From assembly GCA_947359465.1 (NCBI GenBank), contig OX375872.1:78909641-78973640 (forward strand): a DNA stretch of 64,000 bases, written 5' to 3'. Within the stretch, counting starts at the first letter, position 1, and the number at the start of each line of letters is the position of its first letter. This DNA is from Metellina segmentata (taxonomy: Eukaryota; Arthropoda; Arachnida; Araneae; Tetragnathidae). Shown here in pieces: positions 1 to 9,620 of the stretch. Position numbers and translations under genes: made by a program. The notes under the pieces are model-generated. The model saw nothing but the letters and a program-made list of their open reading frames with translations, had not been told where the DNA came from and made no database searches.

Positions 1-479
1 GTTAATATTAATATTAATAATCTAATAAGAGATTATGTTGGCTCTTTTTATACAAAAAGCCAATATCAATCCATCTTGGCAAGGACCGTGGAACATCTCA
101 ATGGGTAACCAGAGATGTCCTTGTTTGACGGCTTAAGATTAACTATTTTTGCATGGAAAAAATTGACAGATGTACTTAAAAATTTAGGACAAGCTGATTT
201 GAAAGTAAGAAAGTTTATGCTACAAATGTTTTTGCCTAATCATTAGTAAAAAGAATATAAGATACAGTCATTTTCATGACTAAAACCTGTGTGTGATAGC
301 CCCATATGTGACACTCAAATTCTCCAGTTATACATTTTAATGGACTTTTGAGCATTAAAAAACAAAAACTTATAGAAGTTTCGATGCATATTCAAAACCC
401 AAAATGATGTTTCCAGTACCATATACACTACCCTACAAAGATGGATCGGACAGCAAGATGTGATGGTATAATGGGGAAA
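1..479. other. Flank of the Tc1-like relic, no gene seen
   Basis: No coding stretch or repeat boundary could be recognised. The segment lies just beyond the C-terminal codons of the Tc1-like transposase on the minus strand, so it may contain that transposon's 3' end, but no matching terminal inverted repeat was found in the window. Confidence 0.4.
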
Positions 480-573
480 ATTCCTTTTTTTTATAGGGGT
501 ATGGTCCCCCACGTGCTGCAATTAAACTAGCAACCCTTCTGGGCATACTTTTAATAATGTTTTGATACACAGC
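480..573 (-). pseudogene. Tc1-like transposase, C-terminal end (split by insertion)
   Basis: On the minus strand this reads SMPRRVASLIAARGGPYPY, the typical C-terminus of Tc1-like transposases (SMPRR followed by an AARGG block ending in PYPY). The reading enters directly from the fold-back element at 577. It continues, in register, the transposase reading that stops at 3923 on the far side of that element. The two pieces therefore come from one gene that was intact here before the insertion. The enzyme would cut and paste its transposon at TA sites. The gene is dead: the 3923-4440 part carries stops and a frame change. Confidence 0.8.
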
Positions 574-576
574 TAT

Positions 577-1712
577 TAGTACGGCTGATAGGTGCAAAAA
601 AAAAACGTTAGAATTGTACCTTTAATGATAGAAGCATACAACTTGGGGCACGTATATATATATATATATACAACATATATGAAGATTTAATTTTGGATAT
701 GAGGCCATCTCAGAATTCACCTTTCGCAGTAATGGCGGACTTTCAAAATGGCGGCTTTGGAATATTTTTTGCGCTCCTTTTAAATGTTATTTCATGATGT
801 TAAATGACAGCTCTAATGGCGAGAAATTGTTGTATTGTGCATGTACTTAGCTATTTTTGATAATATATACCTTATTTTATGTATATATTCTATTTATAAC
901 AAAATGGCGGCCTCTGAGTACATTTTATGTGCTCCTTTTTTTTATTGTCATTTGATGATTTTATTAGCGTATTATATGGTATTTTCCATGAATTGATGCT
1001 ATAAGCATGCGTGCATGTCATAATTAGATGCTTTTCATAGTAATTATAAATTATATTAATTAATATTTTCATATTAACTTTTTTCACAGGCCACACGATA
1101 AGAAAAAAAAAAGATAAAAATACGGATGTAGTGCATAAGCTGATTAATCGATTCAATGCTGATACATCTGGACAATTCAAAGAAACAGAATGGAACAGGT
1201 GTTTTATCTGTTAAGAAGACAGGTCTGAAGTTCTTCGGTGTCCAGCAGACAGTAAGTAATAGCAGTAAGCGTGAAGAAAAGGGAACGGGAAGGACACTTT
1301 CTGAATTACTTGTGGGGTTTAGTATTCCAGGGTGTTTACCAAGGACAATAAATCTGGAATGTCTCGATGATGGAGGAAGTGGTCGAGGCAACATTGGTAC
1401 AACATAAAGCTCAGTTTCACGAATCATGTAGATTGCAGTTCAATAAAACAAAACTTCAAAGAGTTCAGAAATGGAAAATAGAACCTGCGGATAATGCAAA
1501 TAGTTCTACTAAATTCACCCGCCAGAATGTTGTGGTAAATTGTTCAGTGAATTCAAAAGCAATTTTTTTGTGACCTGCCTGCTCAAGCTTGAAGTTCATT
1601 ATGTACTGCATCTATTGTACATTCGACCTGTATGTGTTCCTCACTGTGCCCTTAAACTGAAGGACCGGCCTTTGCTTGCGAAACTGAGTGCAGGTGATGT
1701 TATTGTATTAAA
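577..1712 (+). repeat. Left arm of the fold-back element
   Basis: This 1.1-kb arm matches the reverse complement of 2814-3919 through most of its length with scattered differences and small indels. It includes a (TA)n tract near 653-670, three AATGGCGG motifs (731, 747, 903) and, further in, an N-terminal gene fragment in plus orientation. The match ends around 1712, where the arms lose similarity. Confidence 0.8.
1156..1712 (+). pseudogene. N-terminal fragment of an uncharacterised HxxC-type protein, inverted copy
   Basis: The plus strand encodes, across one or more frame changes, a block with HKAQFHESCRLQFNKTKLQR (about 1400-1460) and then RPLLAKLSAGDVIVLN (about 1660-1712). From memory these resemble two conserved blocks of a large, uncharacterised family found in many copies in invertebrate genomes: a KWHxxC-type finger and an LLAKLSAGDLIA block. 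Function is unknown. A one-base shift near 1375-1400 separates the first two readings. This copy lies in the left arm and duplicates, in inverted orientation, the 5' half of the minus-strand gene remnant at 1708-3500. It ends where the arm ends, so it is a passenger of the inverted duplication and not a gene of its own. Confidence 0.6.
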
Positions 1713-3500
1713 CTTGGTAGTCAACAAAGATTTCTTGTACTGTTGGCGAAGGACAGTCAGTTCTAAAATCAGGCACAGGGGTAACACTTGTGTAGCTTTC
1801 AGGAAGAGGTGTAGTTGCCTTCTCTTCAAAAGTACTTGAAGTTTTATTTCGATAGGTTCCTCTAAAATTACCATCTGGATGTTGAAATAGGGATATTCTT
1901 GTACCATGGAAAGAATCATGAGCTGTAGTAGAACTTGGATTGAGTTCAATAATATCAACCGAACTAGTTGTGAAAAGCACTCTTTTTAACTGAAGAGGAA
2001 AGACAGCATTTTCCATGTGATACAGATGACATATTTCATTTCCAAGTTCTGATGGAAGGTCTAGCTCTTGGTCATATGATATGCTTAATCCGAGCTCGTG
2101 AAGATCTTCAACTAGTTCACGCTTGCGTGTTCTTTTTATGAATTAAAATACATAAGTATATAGGCAAAGGTGTTTCTTGCTCTCGATGGTGCTTGTAGAC
2201 TGTTCCAGAATGACTCTCCCGATGTCTCACCAAACTGTTATACATTAGTAACTGTGTAACAGTAAGAATAGGTTGGGGTTAAAAAACTTGACTGTGCTTT
2301 ACAACTAACAGAGATGCTGGTACGGAATCTTCCTGACAGGTTTCTCCAAATCCATTGAAGAGGTTTTTCATTTTTTTTTAAAGTCTCTTCTAACCATATT
2401 TGCTGCTTTGGCAAGATGAATAGCGTCACTATCTGCATCGTATTCACGGGCTTTCTTCAGAGCTAATCCAACATCATTATTAAATAATAACATCACATCT
2501 CGACCTTGCTTATGTGCTTCCATGTCAGGAAAATATGCAGGTACTAAGTTTTTTAGTTTCGTGGAATGCAAGCGCCCTGAAAGATCACTACCTTGTTGTT
2601 TCATACTCATGCTGTACAGTTTGCATAGATCAACAAGTTTCAATATGGGTGCGATTTCATTGTCCCTACGAGCATCTTGGATGTATGATACAAGTTCGGC
2701 AAATGCAATACCATGGTTAGTTTGTTCTATTTCAGTTTCTTGTATGTTCTTTTGTCCCTTGCTCTGTTATATAATGATACGAGGCATCGAACATAATTTA
2801 ATTTAATGCATAATTTAATGCAATAAGATCACCGACACTCAGTTTCACAAGCGAAGGCTTGTCCTCCAGTTTAAGGGCACAGTGAGGAACACATTCAGGC
2901 CTAATATAGTTGCAGTACATAATGAACTTCCAGCTTGAGCAGGCTGGTCACACACACAAAAAAAATTGCTTTTAAATTTACTGAACTATTTACCAAAACA
3001 TTCTGGTGGTGAATTCCGTAGAACTATTTGCATTATCTACAGGTTCTATCTTCCATTTCTGAGCTCTTTGAAGTTTTGTCTTATGCAACCTACTGCAATC
3101 TACATGATTCGTGAGACTGATATATATGTTGTACCAATGTTGCGTTGACCACTTCTGCATCATCGAGACGTTCCGAATTTATTATCCTTGGTAAACACCC
3201 TGCAATACTAAACCCCACAAGTAAATCAGAAATTGCCTTATAACAGTTCAATTTTCTTCACGCTTATTGCTTTACTTACTGTCTGCTGGACACCGAAGAA
3301 CTTCAGACTTGTCTTCTTGAGAGATAAAACACTTGTTCCACTCTGTTTCTTTGAAATGTCCAGAAGTATCAGTATTGAATGGATTAATCAGCTTATTCAT
3401 CATTACATCTACATTTTTATCTCATTTTTCTTCTTATCGCGTCACCCGTAGAAAAAGTTATGAAAATATAACTATGACATACACGCATGTTTATAGCATC
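1708..3500 (-). pseudogene. Remnant of an uncharacterised multicopy HxxC-type gene
   Basis: Read from about 3500 down to 1708, the minus strand gives in order the decayed finger region (HESCRLQ near 3110), the LLAKLS-like block near 2850, KLVDLCKLYSMSMKQQG and HSTKLKN plus GRDVMLLFNNDVGLALKKA (2643-2368), ETCQEDSVPASLL (about 2340-2300), HREQETPLPIYLCILIHKK (about 2180-2130) and DIIELNPSSTTAHDSFHG with ISLFQHPDGNF (about 1970-1880), then LPESYTSVTPV. This order matches, from memory, the uncharacterised family named for the left-arm copy. Several frame changes and stops are present, for example a one-base shift just after LIHKK. The gene stops where the left arm begins, so its 3' end has been replaced by an inverted copy of its own 5' end. 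Function unknown. Confidence 0.65.
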
Positions 3501-3919
3501 AATTCATGCGAAATCACATATAATAAGCTATTAACATCACCAAATGACAATAAAAATGGAGCATATAAAATAAACTTAGAGGCCGCCAATTTGAATGTCC
3601 ACCATTTTGTTATAAATAGAATATATACATAAAATAAGGTACGTATTCTTAAAAATAGCTAAGTACATGCACAAAATAACAATCACTCGCCATTACAGCT
3701 GTCATTTAACATCATGAAATAACATTTAAAAGGAGCACAAAAAATACTCCAAAGCCGCCATTTTGAATGTCCGCCATTACTGCCATAGGCGAAATCTGAG
3801 ATGGCCTCATATCCAAAATTAAATCTTCATATATGTAGTATATATATATATATATATGTGCCCCACGTTGTATGCTTCTATCATTAAAGGCACAACTATT
3901 TCACATATCAGCAGTACTA
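2814..3919 (-). repeat. Right arm of the fold-back element
   Basis: This is the inverted partner of 577-1712. It includes rc copies of the AATGGCGG motif at 3755 and 3771 and a (TA)n tract at 3838-3858. The arms have diverged separately: the finger region is better kept in the left arm, while the order relative to the loop (1713-2813) makes this arm the original 5' half of the gene. Confidence 0.75.
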
Positions 3920-3922
3920 TAT

Positions 3923-4440
3923 GGGTATTTGAGATCATTCTTGCTGCAAGATGTCGCCAGCTTAGCTGTAGATTTCGGACGTGGTTCCCTGGTCCCACAA
4001 ATGTTCTATGGGGGTTAGGTCGGGACTATGAGCAGGTCAGGGAAGACGTTTTACATCCATATCTCGATACCACTGCTAGACAGAGGCTGTAACATGACAT
4101 GGAGCATTGTCGTCCTTGAAGTAACAATAGTCCATTCCATAAAATTGCCAGTGCCCAGGAAGAACCCGACTGTTCAAAATGTTCGGCGTTCAATTTACCA
4201 GGAACAACATGCAAAGGTCCCAGGCCATACCACAAAAAACACCCCCAAACAAGTAGTCGGATTTTATGCAAATCCGCTGGCGTCCGGTCCATTTTTGTAG
4301 GGTAGTGTAGTTCTGAATGATCCCTTAAGGTTTCCAATTGAGTAGTCCTACAAGAATCCTTAATCGCAAGCGTTTTCAACCAAAACATTACTGTCACAAA
4401 ATCAAAATCACATATCTGTGCTGATTCATGATTCAACATG
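3923..4440 (-). pseudogene. Tc1-like transposase, central part with catalytic block
   Basis: The minus strand reads VWGCFLWYGLGPLHVV (about 4240), then, after one frame change, KDDNAPCHVTASV followed by a stop, and later PAHSPDLTPIEHLWD (about 4040-3995). These are the hallmark blocks of Tc1/mariner transposases: the second catalytic Asp in DDNAPCH and the third acidic residue in the PIEHLWD block. The Trp normally before PAHSPD is replaced by a TGA stop, and other stops follow. The reading ends in the codons for QIPI at 3923, next to the 3-bp duplication of the fold-back insertion, and resumes at 573. It is a dead copy. Confidence 0.85.
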
Positions 4441-5350
4441 TGGTTCTGTGGTTTTTGACTTATTACAATTTCCCTTCCTTTGTTTTCTTATAAACTGAAA
4501 GAGAAAGACTTACGACATTTTGCCACCTTCTAAACATAAACAAACCAGACTCCAGGATGGCACTTACTCAATATTTTGGGAAAAGTGACATAACATTTGC
4601 CATCTGAGCACAGATATATCCTTGGTGTGTAAGATTGGAAATCTACTGTAGAATCGAAAATAGTTTTTTTATTTGCCCTTCTACGGTCATAAACAGGTCG
4701 GTCTACAAGAAACACGTTATAGCGTTTCGTCGCAAAAACACTACCGCCACCTCCATTTAGATTCAAAGAAAATATCTCTCATAGGGTGTGATACTATATT
4801 TATTGTAAATTTGTGTGTGAAAAGAACTTATCAAATTATATTTGCTGCTTAGTAAACATCTTTCAGATTACATTTGCTGTATACATAGAAACAAAACTTT
4901 TGGTAGTGAATTACGTAAAAAACTTAATTTTCATTATAACCCTTAATTTGCTTTATGAATATTTTAATGATCCGAAAGAGCTATACAAATGAATGGTTTT
5001 TTACATTAAGCCCAAAAGAATAATTTCAAGATTTATTGTATTCACTGGTAGGGTCTTTAAATAAACAATGTGTAAATGGGTTGAATAAAATTGTCTGAGC
5101 AAGAATATATTTTTCATTAAAATTTTTTTGAAAGGCATTCAAATTCTTTTAGAGCATATAATTTTTCAGATATTTTTTCAAAGATTATGTAAGACGATCG
5201 ACGTAAATGAAGTAGTCTGGTTTAGTTTTGGTTTTCCAATCCATAATCATTTTTTGCGAGAGGTACTTAGACTTGAAGTGCTCTGGAAAGCATTTATTCA
5301 GAATGGATATAGGAATATATGTTTATGCTCAAACTTTTAACAAATTCTTT
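4441..5350. other. No clear feature apart from the weak exon candidate
   Basis: Low-complexity A+T-rich DNA. Apart from the candidate at 4568-4702 I see no coding run, terminal repeat or RNA gene. Part of 4441-4560 may be the upstream region of the Tc1-like gene. Confidence 0.4.
4568..4702 (-). CDS. Possible orphan exon (weak candidate)
   Basis: On the minus strand a 135-bp open segment is bounded by a good acceptor (TTTCTTGTAG, ending at 4703) and a consensus donor (GTAAGT, from 4567). Its length is exactly 45 codons and both boundaries fall in phase 1. The translation, starting DRPVYDRRRANKK and including CSDGKCYVTF, has mixed composition. I do not recognise it. In A+T-rich DNA an open segment with good splice-like ends can arise by chance, so this is only a candidate. 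Confidence 0.18.
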
Positions 5351-5548
5351 AAACACAATTCAATCATTTTATCAAAAGGATTGTGAAATTTTAAACCATG
5401 AAAATAGAATTTTACAATATTTTTAATACACAAACTTTAAATACAAAACTTTTAATACAAAACAAAATAAAACACAATTCAATCATTTTATCAAAAGGAT
5501 TGTGAAATTTTAAACCATGAAAATAGAATTTTACAATATTTTTAATAC
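5351..5548 (+). repeat. 79-bp direct repeat, two copies 119 bp apart
   Basis: The segment beginning AAACACAATTCAATCATT at 5351 recurs at 5470, and both copies run without a visible difference to the bases TTTTTAATAC (5429 and 5548). The perfect match suggests a recent local duplication. Confidence 0.85.
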
Positions 5549-6195
5549 TTTATTTACTTGTGTCCTTAGAATTTATCAGGTTGTTCCAGAAAGTCTTTAC
5601 AACTCATAGAAATTTGTTTAAAAGTTGAATTACAGGTAAGCAGAAATTTACCAACATACCCTGCAATTTTTGCTGACAACCAATTTCTAAGGAAAGTTTG
5701 AAAACTATTATAATTATATAAATTTAATCATAAAAGATGCACATATTTGTAGATTTGTATACTTCGAGTTGTTAGATTTATAATTATTTTAAAAATTGTA
5801 AAAATGAGATTTAGAATTTTTTTAAGCGAATGCGGTTTACGATTCAAAACTTAAAAGTTAGATTGTTACCTTGTTTAAAACATTTTTGTCAGTTGAAAAA
5901 TTATTTACGATTACTTATTAGAGAAATCAGTCGTCTAAAGACTTTATGAGGCTTCCTGTACACATTGCATATAGTACTTTACTTTGTCGTTACTTCTCAA
6001 TCAATGTTATCAATTATATAGTTACACCTATTGTGTAAAATTATACATTTAAATTTTTTTTATCACGTTTTCAAACTTTAATTCAGTTTAATAAATCCCA
6101 GACTTTAAAAATGTAATAGACGTTTTCTAACATTTTATTTCATTTCATAGCTAATAATAATTGTTCTAAAAAACAAAATTATTTACATATATGCA
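5549..6195. other. No recognised gene
   Basis: A+T-rich sequence without a coding run. At about 5578 a short mariner-like end motif (GGTTGTTCCAGAAAGTC) occurs, but no partner was found nearby. Confidence 0.4.
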
Positions 6196-6199
6196 TTAG

Positions 6200-6358
6200 C
6201 CCTCTTGGTGGTTGTCTTAAAGAGTTTTCTCGTTCGTAGCAATACTGACCAGATTTTTATGAACGAGATACCTCGTCATAAGAAAATAACTAGCCAGATC
6301 TTCATCTCGTCTTCCTAAAAAAATTGGCAATATCTTGATGACGAGATTTCTCGCCATT
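6200..6358 (+). mobile_element. Degraded copy of the CCCTCCTGGTGG MITE
   Basis: It starts CCCTCTTGGTGGTTGTC and contains GACGAGATTTCTCGCC, matching the complete copy at 9213-9394 in order. The right terminal repeat is missing. Confidence 0.6.
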
Positions 6359-6414
6359 TTATTTTTAATAAGTAATTTCATTTGTTCTTGTCCTCATCTA
6401 GTGATTTTTCATTG

Positions 6415-7085
6415 TTTCCCAAGAAGTGAGTTGTAATGATGTGGCTCGTTAAACTACTTTTAATCTTTATTAATATCTGGACACTTTAAATCATACTTCA
6501 TTCAATAGAAGAGATGTAACTCAAAATGTAAAATGAGAGCAAAAAAGCCTAACTGCAAAAATGGAGAAAAATGTCTCCCCAAGAAGTGCGATGCAACGAT
6601 GGGTTATTACATTATCAAATTTCTTTTAAGTTATAAGAATTCATAGTGGCTTCAAACCGTACTTTAAGCAATAAAATTGATGTAACTCAATATTAAATCA
6701 AGGTACTGAGATCACGAAACGCCTAACTGCAAAAATGGAGAAAAATGTCCCCCCCCCCATGTAGTACGATGTAACTAGGGGTTATTACATTTTCAAATTG
6801 CTTTTAAGCTTAAGAATTCCTGAAGGCTTTAAATCGTACTTCATGCAATAAAAATGATGTAACTCAATATTAAATCTAGGCACTGAGAGCAAGAAAAGCC
6901 TAACTGTAAATTTGTAGAAAATGTTCTCCAAGAAGTACGATGCAACGACGAGTTACTGCGTTACCGAATTGATTTTAATCTGTATGAATTACTAGAAACT
7001 TTAACTCGTTCTTCATGCAATAGAAATTATGCAACTCTCAATTTTAATTGCTACACTGAGAGCAAGAAAAGACTAAATGGAGTAT
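6415..7085 (+). repeat. Tandem array, about 175-bp unit, about 4 copies
   Basis: The landmark GCCTAACTGCAAAAATGGAG recurs at about 6547, 6719, 6896 and (degraded) 7068, and each unit contains AAGAAGTNCGATGCAACGA and ATGTAACTCAATATTAAAT. The regular spacing of 172-177 bp shows a short satellite-like array. No coding potential is seen. Confidence 0.8.
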
Positions 7086-7579
7086 GTCACTTAGTCTGTG
7101 GGTTTCTCACTCAAGTAGAATAAAAATATCGAACACATAAAAAGATTTATGTACTCTATCTATTTGAGTAAATTTTAAACACACACACATTCAGGCCGTA
7201 TTTTTTCATCAATAACATCAATGCCAAATGCTCCACTTCTGTCGAATTCGCTGGTTAAATCGTTCTTGCCTTTCAATGCCATAATTAGTTTCTCAATGCT
7301 TCGTCTCGGACTTTAAATCACAAGATTCCAACTTGTTAATATAACCCCTACCGCCCGAACATTCATCGACCTTAATTCCTAGTTCGTCCCAAAGCTTGTT
7401 ACACACTTGCAGCTCACTAACTCTAACTAGCAAAGGCAAAGGGGCTCCATTCCCTAGTCTGGGGGTATCTGTAAATCGGACTACGTTTATTGTGGCAGTT
7501 TACAGATCAGAGGAATCAAGTCTTGATTCATGTCATTAGAGGTCTGCGAGTAATTTAGGGTGATTACCACAAGGGGTAC

Positions 7580-8660
7580 TGAATGAGTTTAAGAGAAAAC
7601 TAGGAAAGAAATATCAATGAAGAAAAGGTAAAGGGAACATCTCAGAGCACTGGATTCCTTGTTTCCTGCACACTAGAATTTGGTTGATTCCAAATTGTAA
7701 ACCGTAAAATTTGAAGGGGTGATAGGGTGTGGTGGTCCTGATCACCATTGTTCAAAAGGGTGGCTTTTCAGAAATACTCAATTAAAAAATTAAAAGTCTA
7801 AAAAGTTTTTTGAAGGTGAAGAAATTCTAAGACGGAAATGTGCAGAGCATTGGATTCTTTGTTTCTTGCTTTCTAGAATTTGGTTTGATTGAAGTTTTGT
7901 AAATCGGAAATTTTTGCTATGCCTTTAATACAGTGGCGAAAATAAAGTGGTGGCAGAAATAATGTCCCTGAACGGCCAGTGTTTAAAGGGTTGTCTTTCC
8001 AGAAGTATCCAATTAAAAATCTATAAATGTTATAAAAGTGAAGAAAATGAAAGAGGAAACAATGAGATCATTGGATTCTTTGTTTCTTGCACTCTGGAAT
8101 TTGGTTGACTTAAACTTATTTACACAGAAAATTTTTCAACTCCTCCGATACAGTGGAGAAGCTAAAGAGGTAACAGAAGTAATGGCCTTTATCCTAACGT
8201 TTAAAGCGGTATATTTTCAGAAATATTCAATTAGAAGTGTAAAAAAAGTATTTAAAGAAAAAGAAAAGGTAATTAGAAACAGTGCAGAAAATTTGATTCT
8301 CTGTTTCTTGCACTCTAGAATTTCGTTGATTTAAAATTGTAAGTCAAAAATTTTTGCGAATCCTTTAATGCAGTGGTGAAGCTAAAGGGGAAGCAGGGGT
8401 GGTGGCCCTGAGCACTGGTGTGTTTAAAAGGATGGCTTTTCAGAAATATTCAATTAAAAGTCTAAAACGTTTTTTAGAGGAGAAGAAAATGCAAGAGAGA
8501 AAACAGTGCAGAGCATTACAATCTAAGTTTCTTGAACTCAGGAATTTGACTTACAATTATTTAGACTAAAAAATTTTTGATCCTTTAATACGGTGGTGAA
8601 ACTAAAGTGGAAAGACACTGCTGGTGGTATTTAAAGTGGAAGGCATTAACACCATTTTCT
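7580..8660 (+). repeat. Tandem array, about 207-224-bp unit, 5 copies
   Basis: The landmark GGATTCTTTGTTTCTTGC followed by TAGAATTTGGTTGATT recurs at about 7644, 7851, 8069, 8293 and 8517. Each unit also holds GGCTTTTCAGAAATA, CAATTAAAA and CCTTTAATACAGTGG. The short open frame at 8038-8334 runs through unit boundaries and is judged to be chance. Confidence 0.85.
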
Positions 8661-9208
8661 CCAAAGAGGCATTCAAACATCCTCTTTAAAGTCTGATGAT
8701 AACAAACCGTATCAATTAAATTATTAAGCACGTAGCACTCAATGCACAATTTTTTTATTTAATTAGCTTCATTAAAACGTTTCTAAAAGACAAAAGAAAA
8801 CATCTGTTTATAATAGTAACATACTATATATAAGTAAATATTTACTTGTATTTTGATAGAAACTTCAAACACTTTTTTCCCTGCTGTCAAAATTGTTTTA
8901 AAGAGATAACATTATATATTAATGAGTTTTCGTGAAGATATTTCTTAATTCGGATGTCTTAAAAGTGTGGTATGGAGCAAATGCCCTTGACTTATGACGC
9001 TTTACATCAAACATCTCTGTTATTCTTTTATTCCTTATTAAATCATCTCATGAAAGTTAGTTTTAAAATAACTAAGATCTGACATAAGAACAAATAATCT
9101 GTTCTGTTTCTCCTGACATCAGTTTTTTGACTTACTAAAAAACTACATATTTAAGGATTTGAAAAAAGTCTTAATCTTGACATCCTTTGCTTTTCAATTA
9201 ACATCTTT
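8661..9208. other. No recognised feature
   Basis: A+T-rich unique-looking sequence with no coding run, inverted repeat or RNA gene visible. Confidence 0.4.
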
Positions 9209-9212
9209 TTAA

Positions 9213-9394
9213 CCCTCCTGGTGGTTGTCAGAGAAACACCTACTGGTGGCTGTCGTCATAAGCAAAATTGACCAGATCTTGATGGACAAGGTATCTCATC
9301 ATTGGAAGAAAACTGTTCCCATCTTGATTTCGTCATCATCAAAAAATCGGCAGAATCCTGACGACGAGATATCTCATCGAAACCACCTGGAGGG
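9213..9394. mobile_element. MITE with TTAA target duplication
   Basis: The termini CCCTCCTGGTGGTT and its inverse AACCACCTGGAGGG are flanked on both sides by TTAA (9209-9212 and 9395-9398). TTAA duplications are typical of piggyBac and Kolobok elements. The 182-bp body has imperfect palindromes around GACGAGATATCTCATC. Related, more decayed copies lie at 6200-6358 and 43035-43225. Confidence 0.8.
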
Positions 9395-9620
9395 TTAACA
9401 TTCATAGAAATAGGCTAATTTTAATAAAAATTTATCAACACTTTTACAGTCAATATAATAATCATTGCCAAATATCTACTACAAGAATATCAAAATTTAG
9501 TTTTCATGTGTGGATCTTTGAACTTGTTACCAAATTACTAATTGCCATGTGAAGATTTTTCAAGAAAAGTATTGAACATTTTTATCAAAATCATATATAA
9601 ATTTACTGATATATTTAATA

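Larger units (their letters stand above)
577..3919. mobile_element. 3.34-kb fold-back DNA element inserted in a Tc1 relic
   Basis: The ends are inverted copies of each other: TAGTAC followed by nearly the same bases (GCTGATA, then GTG) at 577 and, reverse-complemented, ending at 3919. The identity continues inward for about 1.1 kb on each side. The element is flanked by the same 3 bp (TAT on the plus strand) at 574-576 and 3920-3922, a target-site duplication. Removing the element and one 3-bp copy restores the reading of the surrounding Tc1-like transposase. Both arms hold AATGGCGG motifs near their ends. The 3-bp duplication is compatible with superfamilies such as PIF/Harbinger or CACTA, but the ends match neither consensus that I know, so the superfamily is left open. 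Confidence 0.8.

Noticed and set aside
5576..5625. Mariner-like end, GGTTGTTCCAGAAAGTC
   Set aside because: No inverted partner or transposase found nearby, so a single motif is not enough.
8038..8334. 98-codon open frame
   Set aside because: It runs through the boundaries of a 215-bp tandem unit whose other units are not open in that frame.
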